This document shows positions 22,319 through 34,000 of a stretch of DNA of 64,000 bases, one piece after another. The first letter of the stretch is position 1. The number at the start of each line of letters is the position of its first letter. The stretch spans positions 1,550,001-1,614,000 of the forward strand of contig QYRS01000011.1 in the NCBI GenBank assembly GCA_006503535.1, in the 5' to 3' direction. A program made the position numbers and the translations under genes. The notes under the pieces were generated by a model that did no database searches, was not told the DNA's origin, and saw only the letters and a program-made list of their open reading frames with translations. Source of the DNA: Arthrinium phaeospermum. Taxonomy: Eukaryota > Ascomycota > Sordariomycetes > Amphisphaeriales > Apiosporaceae.

Positions 22319-24386
22319 CTAGAAGAACCCAAAATTACCATGTGCAAGATTAGGTACCAAATCCAGTGCGTTGGGCTTTTCCAGTGCGTCTTCGTACACG
22401 GAGCTCCCGTGCGACCAATATCCCATATCCCTTGGGCGGCTCTTTTCCCATTCCCGTGGCATCCAGTTATTCTCAACCCGAAGGCCTAGGAAAATCACGT
22501 AATCAATAGCGCTGAGTTCGATGAGGAACTTTCGCAGCAGCTTGATCGTGCTCTTTCTGTTCTTGGTCCTTTGCTCAGAACCGCTGCCGAACGGCGGCCT
22601 GAACACGTCATCCAGGCCACTGATTACATGAAGCGTTCCGCCCAACGCACGTGGAAGACGGTGGCCGAGAAAGTACCCATGGGTATGCCTGGACTCTTTA
22701 TGGTGTGGTTTCGGCAGTGTTGTAATGCTACGTGAGTCGTCTTGTGGGATCTCCCGGTAATGGACCTCGTCGATGAAATTCGTACGCAGCCACATCTTCG
22801 AGAGGCTCTGAATCGTCTCTTTCATCTGTTCTTGGTGCTCTTCGGAATCACTTGCGTAGACGATGCGGTGGGTCTGAAGGTAGACCTCCAGTTCGAAAAG
22901 GAGTAATTTTAGCGGGATGATGCCGCCACCATTATCCAGTGCTGGCCTCTGTTGCCCTGGTCTAGCACGACGAAAGAATTTGGCGTTGAACCACGGCGAG
23001 ATATATCTCTTGCATGACTCCAACATCTCAGAAAGAGAATAACGGTGCTCCATGGGCTTGATGGGATTGTCGCGCGAATAGTACACAAAGAGGAAGTCGT
23101 CGCGGTATTGTCTCGCACCCGGCCATCTTTCAGGCACTGAACGAATAACTCGACGTGCGCTATGTATGGCAGCTTCGAAGGATTCATCCTTTTGGAGGAG
23201 TTGAGTGTAGAATGCGTGGTTGAAAGCCGACACGCAGTCAGTCCCTGTAGGACCCCAAACTGCGCACACCCCACGGACGTTAGAGTGCACGAGTTGTCGA
23301 GCCATGCTATAGACAGTCCCGGCTTCTTCATATGCTGACCAGCAAGTTGTCATGACGACATGCTCGATGCGCTCCTTATCAAGTAGCCTCGCAACGTCTC
23401 TGACCTCTTCGCTGGCGACGTCTTTGGGGCTTCCACCAGGCCGATTAGCAAATACAAGTTTAGGGACCGATCCTTTCTTGATGTCTCTATAAGGCCATGG
23501 AGGTTAGAATGCGATGTTATACTGTATATTCGGATCTAGAAGAAGAGGATGCATACTCATCTCCGTGCAAGTCAAAGTGTACGATGTTGAAATGCACTCC
23601 TTGCCTGCTTCTCGAGCCTAGATGCTGCCTCAATCTCTGCAGAGATCCAGGTCGCACGATCTCAAGCAGCACGCGTGTCTTGGCGCGGTTGAGCTTCCAT
23701 TGCAATCTCATCAAGGGCTCCTGGGTCAGCTCAGGTCCGACATCGCGTTTGCCCCCCGTCTTTGTCAGATCCCGAGCTACCACTAGCAAGATCTTTATAG
23801 TGCTGACACCATGCTTCTGCACATCCCCCAATTCTTCATGGTAGTTCTGCCGCACGCCATTCTTGACGTCGATTACGCGCGAGACGGCCAGAGTGTAGTT
23901 GGACGGCCAGCCTTTGCCCAGAGAGGCAGTCTCCAAGAGTTCCCACTTGAGGCATTGTAAACTCAGCTTGGAGTGATGGAAGTGGTAATCGTTCTTAGGG
24001 TCTTGGTCAATTATGTAGATGATGCATCCAGTAGATCCTCGATGGAAAACATGGTGTTGAGTCTGTCTATAAGAATCGAGCTTCAGGATCTCCAAGAGAT
24101 CTTGCGTGTAGGCGATCAGGTTGTCGTGCCATTCGCCAAGGTCGTCGTGCTCTTTGGTCGTGGCCTTGCCCAGACGAGCAAACTTTCGCGCGAGCACGTG
24201 TGCGGATTCGCGGACATAGTCGTTGAGTTGGACCTTGTAGAAATCGGGACGACGGGGATCGTGGATCATAAATTCGTCGATATAGACTCCGTTAATCTCG
24301 AGTCTAATTCTCCATCGTCGAGGGCCGGTGGTGGGGTCGGGCCGTTCCGTCGAAACGTCTGTCACGTAAATCCGATCCAAGCTCAT
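22319..24386 (-). CDS. CHAT-domain cysteine protease
   Basis: Two exons (23557-24386 and 22319-23486) with a 70-bp intron, 665 residues. Residues about 200-430 look like a CHAT (caspase/separase-like) fold. A hydrophobic strand leads to NIVHFDLHGDE with the likely catalytic His274. About 50 residues later EHVVMTTCWSAYE gives Cys325, and the 'GVCAVWGPTGTDCVSAF' region corresponds to the segment after the Cys in CHAT proteins. The N-terminal 200 residues are a mixed region without TPR repeats, and the C-terminal 200 are unassigned. Proteases of this group cleave partner proteins in cell-death pathways. It is divergent from the gasdermin-like gene (923 bp between starts). The intron falls within codon 277, three codons after the His. 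An in-frame upstream extension to 24593 exists but is not needed. Confidence 0.8.
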
Positions 24387-25309
24387 TGCAAGCAACTTAG
24401 GGTGTGTATATCTGGACCTTCGATAGCTTGCCACATCTCGCGCGCTTCCTTTCGACTCTGCCCCGAGAAGAAGAGAGGCTCGAAATTGCGAAAGACCAGA
24501 TTCTTTTCGGTCTCTGGGGTTGCACGAGGGAAAGCCAGCCGCACGATGAAGGGAAATAAAGGGACCCTTGGAGACTGGGACTCCAGCTGGCAAGGGGCTC
24601 GCAGATGCGATGTATGCCAGTCGCGCTTTCCCCAGACAGAAGTTCCAGGCTACTGCATCTCAACCGAACCCATGCAGTCTACCCCAACCTGAGCCGCGTT
24701 TGCCTCCCCCGAGGCGTTCAATTTTCCCCATCTCAACTTGGCGATTGCTTGCTTTCGTACTTTAGGTGCACCCTGTGAACTGCGAGTACATTCCTACTGA
24801 TAAATACAGCTGAGCTCATTGGCATGGACCCTTCAATGTTGTTCAAGCCACGGCGTTTCGAATATGACTTGAAGCTCATATTTCGAGGCGGATTGACGCC
24901 CATAGAAGCGCAGCTGAAAAGCCCCCAGAATTTCTCAATACAAACATCCATCAGAGATTACCCGAGGAGAGCCTTCGCAAGAATCGGGGCGCAGTTATTG
25001 AGGTGCGTGACTCCTCGTTCGCCGTACCGCCACCCAGGCTGTAGAAACCCTGCCTTCTCATTCGCAGGACTGTAAGCCCTGGCGCTTCGTGTGAAGTCAT
25101 ACCAGAATTTTTGCAAGTTTCACAAAACAGGCCTCCAAAGAGGCAACAGAACGACACAGGTCTTCAAATGAAGTCTTTCAAGAGCGACAGCCCCAAGTAC
25201 AAGAGAATTCGAAGGTTATAGTTCAATCTCCGACACTCATCGTACCAGGCACCAAGTCAAGCATACTATTTTCTGGCCAGCCTCACTATTGAGTAGAGCC
25301 ATTGGCACC
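24387..25309. other. shared upstream region of CHAT and gasdermin-like genes
   Basis: A 923-bp region between two divergent starts that must hold both promoters. No coding region was seen. It could allow joint regulation of protease and substrate. Confidence 0.55.
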
Positions 25310-26242
25310 ATGGACAACCTCAAGTCCCGAACCAAGACGCCCATCTTCCTCCTCAGCGAGCCCATCCTCGCCAGCGATTTCCGCGACAAACTGATGGGCG
25401 CGTGCATCGTGAAGCCCTACGACCCGCTCTACGCCTTCTCATCCTTCAGGGGCCCCGTGCCCATCGAGCTGCAGCCGGAGATCGACCCGAACCCGGTGGA
25501 CATCGAGAACTACAGCAGCGTGCTGAACCGAAGCTCGAGCACCAAGGTCAAGGCGACCTTCGAGCGCATCATCAACACCTTCTTCGAAAAGAGCGGCGAC
25601 TCCACCGAGGCGCGCCACGCCGCCAAGGCCAAGTGGTGGAAGATGGTCAGTCCCCACGAGCAGATGGAATCCCTCATGAAGAACCCGGCCTACGAGGACG
25701 CGGTCATGCGCCTCTTCAACCGCAACCCGAAAGAGAAGTATGTCTACTTCGTCACCAACATCCTCGTGCTCTCCACCCTCAGGGTCGAGCGGGGAACCGG
25801 GCGCTCTACCAACGCCGGCGTTGACGTGGGCGTGCCTGACCCCCACACAGGCACCGCGGTCGCCCAGCTCGGCGCCGACCACGGCTCCTCGAACGAGCGC
25901 AACATCAGCGCCGAGTTCCGTCACGAGATGATCGTGGGCCTGGGCCTATACCCCATCCGGCGGCAGGCGGGGAAGAAGCAGGGCCGCGGCGCTGGTCTTC
26001 GGAGCCTATTCAGGGGCCGAAGGAGGGGGGACGAGGGTGATGGCGGCAGAGCGGCGGCAGGGGACCTTTATGCGGGCCAGCCCATCGGCGAGAGGACCCT
26101 GCACGAAATCAAGATGGGCAACTCCATGGCCGAACCTAAAGATTATGCGCAGTTCATGAGCCACAAGAAGGGAAGCGCCGAGTCGTCTCCCAATGCGAGT
26201 TCTGAGAGCGTGCTGAACTTCGAACTTTACTTCCCGGATTAG
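25310..26242 (+). CDS. gasdermin-like pore-forming protein (RCD-1/HET-Q1 type)
   Basis: Single exon, 310 residues. The order of segments follows a gasdermin pore-forming domain. An N-terminal strand (PIFLLSEPI) leads into VKPYDPLYAF, followed by a Ser/Thr-rich loop (about 68-80). Next is a helical stretch with WWKMVSPHEQ (109-118), then YVYFVTNILVLSTLRVERG (144-162), which corresponds to the 'YVVTE-L' strand of animal gasdermins. After a loop comes EFRHEMIVGLGLYPI (202-216). A basic Gly/Arg linker (217-250) then leads to a short tail (251-310). Gasdermins insert into membranes after the tail is cut off and kill the cell. The adjacent CHAT protease supports the call. The first ATG after the leader was used. 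No family search was run, so this is a pattern-based assignment. Confidence 0.78.
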   Translation: MDNLKSRTKTPIFLLSEPILASDFRDKLMGACIVKPYDPLYAFSSFRGPVPIELQPEIDPNPVDIENYSSVLNRSSSTKVKATFERIINTFFEKSGDSTEARHAAKAKWWKMVSPHEQMESLMKNPAYEDAVMRLFNRNPKEKYVYFVTNILVLSTLRVERGTGRSTNAGVDVGVPDPHTGTAVAQLGADHGSSNERNISAEFRHEMIVGLGLYPIRRQAGKKQGRGAGLRSLFRGRRRGDEGDGGRAAAGDLYAGQPIGERTLHEIKMGNSMAEPKDYAQFMSHKKGSAESSPNASSESVLNFELYFPD

Positions 26243-26981
26243 ACTTGCTCTCTGCCGATGGATATTGTGCGCTTAAATGCCCCTATTCCCCTTTGCGTCT
26301 GTTTCTTTTGTTTCTGTTTTCTCCATGGATCTACCAAGCAGGGAGTTGGGAGTGCATGATTGGGTATGCTGCTATGGACAGCCAAAATTGGAAAAGGAGC
26401 TGGGCTATATATTGGAAGATGTGTTATGACGGATTACGAACTTCACGACAATCATGTTTATTAGTTTGACACCAGGACTAAGTTTGGACAATACTCGAGA
26501 CCAGCATGACTCAAACGCTTCGTACGAGATCAAGTTGATTGATTTGGACGTCTCAACATACGATTACGCCCCTTACTTGTAGTCTTTTTCAAAGGAGAGC
26601 AGCCATCCCCTTAGCACTTAAATAACAAATACATAAGTATAACATCCAATCATCGTGCAGGTGAATATGGATTACTGGCAGCTCCTATTCGATTCCTACC
26701 TGGTTGTCTCTGGTCCGGAGTGTATTGCGACCAAAGCGCGGCCCACCTATCCTAGCCCCCGTCAATCGCAATTAGCGGCCGAGCCTCGGTACTTACCTCC
26801 TACGGCCTACAGTCCAGTGACGTCAAGAAAAAAAGGGACCCGAATCCATCACAAACATCACCACCAGACTCACTACTATAACCTCGCTCAGGACTTAAGA
26901 AAACGGACTCCCTGCCTACCTGTGGAAACAATCCAATTCTCACGAACACTTAAGTCACAGCAAGCCTCAGCAGCAAGAAAG
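26243..26981. other. intergenic, 3' of gasdermin-like gene and FUN14 promoter
   Basis: No gene. An open frame runs upstream into the FUN14 gene from about 26655 but has no Met-supported conserved extension. Confidence 0.5.
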
Positions 26982-27748
26982 ATGTCAGCCCTCCTCATGA
27001 GCCGCACCGCGCTCCGTCGCACCGCGCTGCTGGGCACAGGGCTCAGCTTCTCCCTAGGCACCGCCGTCGCACTGCAAGAGCGCCGCCGCCCGCTGCGCAT
27101 GGATGCGCTATCTGCACCGCGGCCCTTCACGTCTCAAAACCCAGCAGAGACGAATCCTGTGGCGGCGACCAAGAGCCAAGGAGGTCTGGACCCCGACATG
27201 CTCAGACAGCTGTCCGGTGGAAGTGTCAGCGGTAAGCGGCCCCCCCGCGTGTTGTTCATCTTTGTATATGACACACGCATATCATTTGATAGACACTTCT
27301 TCGCCTTGGTGCTTTTCACATCTCATTGATGGGATTACGAGTTAAGCACATAACTTACCAACCTCTTTCCACTTGATCCGGTTACATGAAGCTAATCATA
27401 AACCCCCCATCAAGGTTTCCTGGCTGGTCTACTGGTCAGCGTCTTCTCCAAAACGTTAGTACTGCTACTGGGTATTTCCGTGGTCATCGTTCAGGTAAGA
27501 CACTCGGCAGCAGCAATCACAGCCTGAAAGTTTGTCTTCAGGCTTTCTAGGTATCTTTAGCTAACGTCTACTGTGCCCCCGTCTAGGTTGCCGCCCGGTA
27601 CGGAGTTGATCTTGTCGACCAATTGCGGGTGAAACAGCGAGTCAAGAACTCGCGTGTCCTAGAGGCATTGCGCAAAGACCCGGCTTTCAAGCTAAGCTTT
27701 GGCTTCTTCTTTGCCGCTTCTGCCTTCCTTCGATTTGGAAACGCTTAG
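26982..27748 (+). CDS. FUN14-domain mitochondrial outer-membrane protein
   Basis: Three exons (26982-27231, 27415-27494 and 27587-27748), 163 residues. The N-terminal 85 residues are Arg/Ala-rich with a hydrophobic stretch (TALLGTGLSFSLGTAVAL). The FUN14 domain follows, with GFLAGLLVSVFSKTLVLLLG and a second helix, then RVLEALRKDPAFKLSFGFFFAASAFLRFG at the C-terminus. FUN14/FUNDC1 proteins sit in the mitochondrial outer membrane, and in animals act in mitophagy and ER contact; the fungal role is less clear. Donors are GTAAGC and GTAAGA. It converges tightly with aminopeptidase P (stops 69 bp apart). Confidence 0.85.
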
Positions 27749-27817
27749 GAATGTATGTCTTGTAGCTCCATAATAGGTTGACAGAGGAAATGGGCCAGTC
27801 GTAATGTCCTCAGCAAG

Positions 27818-29895
27818 TTAGTAGGGTCCAGTTTCGCTCTTCAGCCAGTTTAATACGACCTCGTCTTTGAAGTATCCGTGTGTCTTGTCCCAGATTTCGG
27901 CATTGTACGCATTCAACCAAGCAATCTCTCCCTCTGTCAGCAGGCTCGTATCGATAAGCTTGCGGCAATATGGTACCATCGTGACGTGTTCGAAGCCCAA
28001 CCAGGGCTTGTCACCAAACGAGTGCTTTGTCTTCACCTCTTTGACCATGATGATGTTTTCGATACGAATACCAAATGACTCGTCCTTATAGAAGCCAGGC
28101 TCGTTGGAGATGACATTCCCAGGAGCCAATGCCACTTCAGCATACTGCACCCTAGTGCCAATGCCGATGGGACCCTCGTGAACGTTCAGGAAAGAGCCTA
28201 CACCGTGTCCAGTCCCATGTCGGTAGTCCAAGCCAAGGTTCCATAGGTGCTGTCGTGCTAGACAATCCAAAGCAAACCCTGTAGTTCCTTTAGGGAACAC
28301 CGCCTTGTCCAAAGCAATGTTTCCCTTCAAAACCAGCGTGTAAGCTTCAATCTCTTCTGCCGTGGGAGTCCCAAAGTGCAGAGTTCGCGTTGTGTCAGTC
28401 GTGCCATCCATGTATTGAGCTCCTGAATCGCAGAGGTAGATGGCGTTCGGGTCGATAGTGGCGCATGCTCCTTTCTCTGGCTTGTAATGGATCACAGCGG
28501 CACTGGGATTTATTAGATACCAGTTGCTAATTGGGAATGTGGCAAACGGTAGACTTACTTGGCGCCGGTGGAAGAAATAGTGTCGAACGACAAGCCGACA
28601 TAGTGCTCCTGCTTCTTGCGAAGGGCCTCGAGCTTGTCGGCAGCATCCACTTCATCGAGGGTGGACTTCTTCACGATAAGCTCTTGCTCGAGCCATGCAA
28701 AGTACTCGATCAGCGCAGCACCGTCTCGGACATGGCAAGCCCTCATTCCTTCCAACTCGGTCTCATTCTTGACCGCCTTGGAGTCGCCAATAGGGCTTCT
28801 TATTTCCTCCACCATCTCGTCACCTCCAAGGGCACGCTTCAAAGCCCAGGATGCTCTATTCGAGATGAGGAACTTCTGCGATTCGCCGGTTTTCGCGCTG
28901 TTGGTTTGTTGGCCTTTCTGGCCCAAAGCGGTAACCTCCTCGAACACCGCATCATATGGCTTGATAGCCACTCCAACCTCAGCCAAAGCAGCCTGGTACT
29001 TCTGGTCCAATTGTGATGAGTCGATATAGAGCGTGGTATCCTCGGGCGTCACGACGGCATACGAGAAGAAGACAGGGTTGTAGGGGATGTCGCTGCCTCG
29101 GAGATTGAAGAGCCAGGCGACCTCATCCAACATGGAAACGACAAACCCCAAGGCCTTCTTCTTCTCGAGCTCCTTGCGCAGTTCCCCGAGCTTAGCCTTG
29201 ACATCCCTGCCAACGTACTTGTCTTCAAGCACGAAGACTGGCTCGCTGGGTCGCGAGGGCCGCTCGCTGGCCCAAACCTGATCGACCAAGTTTCCCTGGA
29301 TGGGCACCAGTTCCTTTCCACCTTCCTTCTTGATCTTCTCGGACAGCTTCTTAGCTATCCCCGCAGTCAGAAGGGTTGGGTCGACCGCAACACTCTTGCC
29401 TCCAGCTGCCTGTTGGGCGCACCATTCCTGCCAGGTCGGGACATTTTCGATTCCCTGCTTCAGCAGGGTCCAGTTGTCATCCAGTTGCTTAGAGGCCTGG
29501 TTGAAGTAGCGGCCGTCGGTAGCCAAAGCAGCCTTATCGTGTGAGATGACAGCGCACCCAGCGGAGCCGGTAAAGCCCGAGATAAAAGCCCGGCGGGCAT
29601 CGCAAGCGGCAATGTATTCGGAAGAGTGACTGTCTTCGGACGGCACAACATAGACATCGACACTATGCTCCTTCATAAACTTCCGCAGGGCGGCCAGCCG
29701 GCTTGTAGTGTCGACCTTCTCCATATCAGCTGCTGTAGTAAATGCTGCTCGGTATCGGCTATTCGAGGGGTTTGCGGGTGTCAAGGGATATCGGCGCGGG
29801 GATCGACGGTTCAGGCAATAGGTTCTCGATAGTGGAGGTGCAGCAAATCCGCGTAGGCTCCTCGATAGAACAGTCAGAGGTCGAAGAAGTCGCAT
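27818..29895 (-). CDS. ampp: Xaa-Pro aminopeptidase P
   Basis: Two exons (28559-29895 and 27818-28502), 673 residues. This is a three-domain aminopeptidase P: two creatinase-like N-domains (from residue 62), then a pita-bread metallopeptidase with dinuclear Mn ligands. The ligands are D471 and D482 in [12 protein letters not shown], His in HGTGHGVG, Glu in NEPGFY, and Glu in RIEN. It removes N-terminal residues in front of proline. The first 57 residues are rich in Arg, Ser and Leu and lack acidic residues, like a mitochondrial presequence. Met58 would start a cytosolic form of 616 residues, the usual size. Both forms from one gene are plausible. Confidence 0.93.
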
Positions 29896-31005
29896 GAGCG
29901 AGTAGGTTCGGCACTCAGCTACTACCTAGAGATAGAGACTCTTAGGTATCGGCTATCCTCGCTCGCGGCTCTAGTCAACGGTCGCTTGCCAACGTGTCTG
30001 CCAAAATGAGCCAAAGGGTGTGTGGTGAATGTAGGAATATGATATCAATGCAAGAAAAAGCCACAGTGAAGTTAATTCCAGCCCCAAGTTGTGGTAGTAG
30101 AGATATTCTTGGTTCTTCTCTAAGTATTGATGCAGTACAGTCAATACCTACTACTGTCCATGTTGATGCGCAATCCTAGCCAGGCAAGGAAGGAGCGAAC
30201 GTAACGGAGGGGCAACGCCAAGCTGCGTATAGCACATGCCTAGTACGGAGTAACATGCCACCTTCCAATGTCGCACCCCACCAGCCCCCCTTGATGTACA
30301 TCCCGTCGATATAAACCTGATCTCAAGCCGTCAGCGCCTCCTTTCTGTCACTCACTCTCAATTGTGCCAATGTATCGAATGTAGGTATATCGCATAATCA
30401 AGGTTTACATCAGTCTGCACATGCAGTAACAAGCGCTGGAGGAATGCTCACCTTTAATCGGGACGTACCTACATGGATTAGGTAATGAGACATGCATGCG
30501 TGGATGCTATTATGCCCTACAGAAGGTAACAGATCATTGTTCCTTTAGCTTTTCAGAGGGGCACTTTAGTGTAAGGACCCAGCTTATGCTCCTTATTGGA
30601 GCTCAAGGGACAGGTACCTTAAAGGCCTGTGTGCCTCAATACATTCTAGATGCACCTCTCGGGATATCAAAGGGTACAGCCTGTTTTAGATGGCTGACTT
30701 GTGTCTGGTCCCAAGAAATAGAATGGCTTTTTCTATAGCAATTTTGACGTTGGTCAACGGGCTTTGTACGTGGTATTTGATGTGTGTGCATTGATTTATC
30801 TTGAGTTGCTAGAGCCAGTGTTACCTTACCGACCTGTGGGGAGTTGGATCTGCCCCGCCATCAACGAATTTCATCGATCAATGACTTTGGGTTCCAAATA
30901 CTTTATATAAGCACCAGGCTGTCCCGAACATCAATCAGGTACCTTCCTACCAAACACTTTCTAAAATCTCGCGACTCGAGTCGCACATGGTTATGGGTCA
31001 GCGTC
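29896..31005. other. divergent intergenic region
   Basis: Lies between the aminopeptidase P and karyopherin starts. No gene recognised. A TATA box at 30904 belongs to the karyopherin gene. Confidence 0.5.
30904..30910 (+). promoter_or_regulatory. TATA-like element of the karyopherin gene
   Basis: 'tatataa' 96 bp upstream of the ATG at 31006. Confidence 0.4.
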
Positions 31006-34000
31006 ATGGACGGAATTCCCCAGCCAGCCAGCATTGATGAGATCGAAAATGTGAGTATTGGTGTCATCTCCGTCTTCAGTGATCCCACTGCCGCCCCAAA
31101 TCCACCTTCATGCAGTCATCTCGGGACTCCTACTAATATGTACAACAGCTAGTCGAAAGTCTGTATCAGCCAAACTCGCCTGCTGTTGTTTCGCGGATCC
31201 AGGAGTCTCTCCAGAGGCTACAGAAGTCGCCAGACGGATGGCAAATTGCAGACGCCTTATTGTCACGGTCCTCTGACAATGTCAAGTTCTTTGGGGCTCT
31301 CACGTTTGTCGTCAAGCTTAACACCGATGCCATTGATGATGATGCGGCCAAACTTCTTGTGCAGAAGCTCATCAGCTGGCTTGCCGCTTCACTTGAAAAC
31401 GGTGCTGGCTCGATAGTCATCAGGAAACTTTGCTCCGCCTTGGTCACCCACTACATCCATTTCTCTCATCTATGGCCTCTCTGTGTCCGAGATCTCGTTT
31501 ACTGTCTCGATCTGAATAAGGGGGATGTCCTAGACGACGCCAAGGATTCAGCACCCATCGGTGATATATTTCCCTCTTTGACTCCACAGAAAGCCATCAG
31601 CGTGGCATGGTTCGCTGCGGCGCTGGCTGAAGAAGGAGAGAAGATAGACTCGAGATCTAGCAAATACATTGCTCTTCATGAACGTCTTGTCAGAAACTCC
31701 CAGGATGTAGCAACTATTGTGGCTATTTCCTTGTCTGGCTCAGCAGGACCGAGAGTTCAAAGGGATGCCATCGACGCTCTGCATGAGTGGATGACCTACG
31801 GCGAGCGCATCCCAAACGACCACCTGACTTCCAACCTGAGGCCTCTGCTTCGCCCGACCATAGAATGTCTTCTTGTCGATGACATTTATGAGGCAGCAAT
31901 AGAGATTCTGACTGACGCTCTGAACAATTGGCAAAGCTTCTTCTCGAAGGATGACTACGACTTGCTCTACTCCCTCTTCGACTCTGACTGGTCACAGAAA
32001 CGTTATCAAGAGCTGGTCCAGGGCGACTTTGATTTTGCTGCGGTGAAGTTTGGCCTTCTCATGATAGCATTCGGCGACGCCCAGATTACCGAGCTACTCA
32101 ACCCAAAGAACGAAAGAGCGCAACGCTTCTTGGCTGGGTTACTGGGACTACTGGCTGCCCAGGGTCATCTGGTCGCCGAAGACAAGATTTTCGTGCCCGC
32201 CCTTGATTTCTGGGCCACCCTCATTGAGTCAATGACGGATGACTTGTTCTCGGACCCGGAGCAGCCTATCAACTGGAACATACCCCCGCTATCCTTTCTC
32301 ATGCAGGTCGTCTCTCATTGCTGGCGCAAAATTCAGTATCCTCACATCAGTGTGTACAATGCTTGGGATTCTACTGAGCGAGTTGGGTTCAGCGACGCGC
32401 GTAAGGATGTGTGCGACTTGCTCCAGACCATGTACACTCTGGCCGGCGACTCGCTGATCACAGTCTTTGTCGATCTAACGACCCAAAGCCTTTCCAATAC
32501 TGCCTGGGCAGAGCTAGAAGCCGCTGCTTTCTGTTTAGGTTCTCTGTCTGATTGCCTACCTGACAACGACTCTTGCGATGTTGCCCTGTCCAAAGTATTC
32601 GGCTCTCAGCTCTTCGATCTGCTGCGACAAGGACACTCGGTCGTACCCGTCCGGACAAGACAGACGTGTCTTTCTCTCATCGAGAGGTACTCGGAGTACT
32701 TCGTACGCCGCGCCGAATTTCTGCCAGCGGCATTGAACCTATTATTTGGCGCCCTGAATGAGTCTCACTTGGCTGGCCCTTCTGCTAAATCCATTTACAG
32801 GCTATGCTCTTCATGTAGGTCCATCTTAACGCCCGAAGTTGGCGCATTCCTTGAACAGTATGGCATGATCAGAAACAGTGTGCCTATGGACTCTCTCACA
32901 GAAGAGCGGGTAGTTGGTGCTATTGCCTCTATCATTCAAGCCGTTCCCGAGGAGCAGCAGCGCCTTAGCGCTTTCCACCAGCTGCTCATGTTGATTGCCT
33001 CTGATATAGAGAAGGCTATTCAGCTTAAGTCAATCACGTTCATGTTGGAACCAAGCGACCCTACAGTGATGCGGGCATTCGATCTGAATCAGCTACCGAC
33101 CCAGCCGGTACCCGGACACGAAGTGGCCCTACAAGTAGCTGTACGGGCCTTGAGGTGTCTCCTTGGGGCAGCGAAAGGCCTCCAGTCACCTTCAGATACC
33201 CCCATCAACCTCGATGCGGATGAAACTTCGATTACAGTCAAGATCAGTCCGGAACTTGAGCAGATACAGACCAACATCATGAGCGTGCTTGCCCAAACGA
33301 AGGCTACATTTCACGACAGCCTCCAAGTGATGTCTGATATCAACCACGTTGTTCGGGCTGGTTTCTCCGAGACTGAGCCTGGACCATTTGTGTTCCCTCC
33401 GCAGATGGTGGTCGACCTTCTCACTAGCCCTTGGCAAGTAGCGGCGCCCACAGCGGTGAATACTGCCCAGGTCTTTCTGAGCTACGTGCAAAACGGGAAC
33501 TATAGGGGTCAGATGCGCCAAGTCATTGATCAGCTCCTGCCCTGGGTTATCAGTTATATTGGGATGCTCGGTCACCCATCAAACGATCCGGAGTTGGCTC
33601 AATTCAGCCTTGAATTCATCCAAAAGGCCATCCAAAGGTGCCCAGACGTTCTGTCACGGGTGCAGCCTCACAGCAATGCCGAGTATATCTTCACATTTGC
33701 CATTGAGATGCTCAATGGGAAGGAGCCTTTGCCAAAAGCAGCTGCGGCTGATTTCTGGGTACGTATCCCCGTTTCTCCACAGAAGTGTTACTCTACACCT
33801 ACCGTGTCTATCGTGCCGCGAATATCATCGTACTCCGTCGCTACAATATGTTGGGCATTGACGACACAGTGGACACGATAGGTGTTGTGTAACTATTTAG
33901 GCCTCATGGAAAAGCTGACTTTTCTAGACCTCGTTTATTACGCTGAAGTCCGACGATGAGGGCACACAAAGAACGATCGAAGGGGCCATGAACCAATTTG

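Noticed and set aside
24387..24593. In-frame extension of the CHAT gene to 24593
   Set aside because: Adds 69 residues of low-quality sequence; the ATG at 24386 begins the conserved-looking part.
26655..26981. In-frame extension upstream of the FUN14 Met
   Set aside because: The extension has no conserved character, and the ATG at 26982 starts a normal FUN14 leader.
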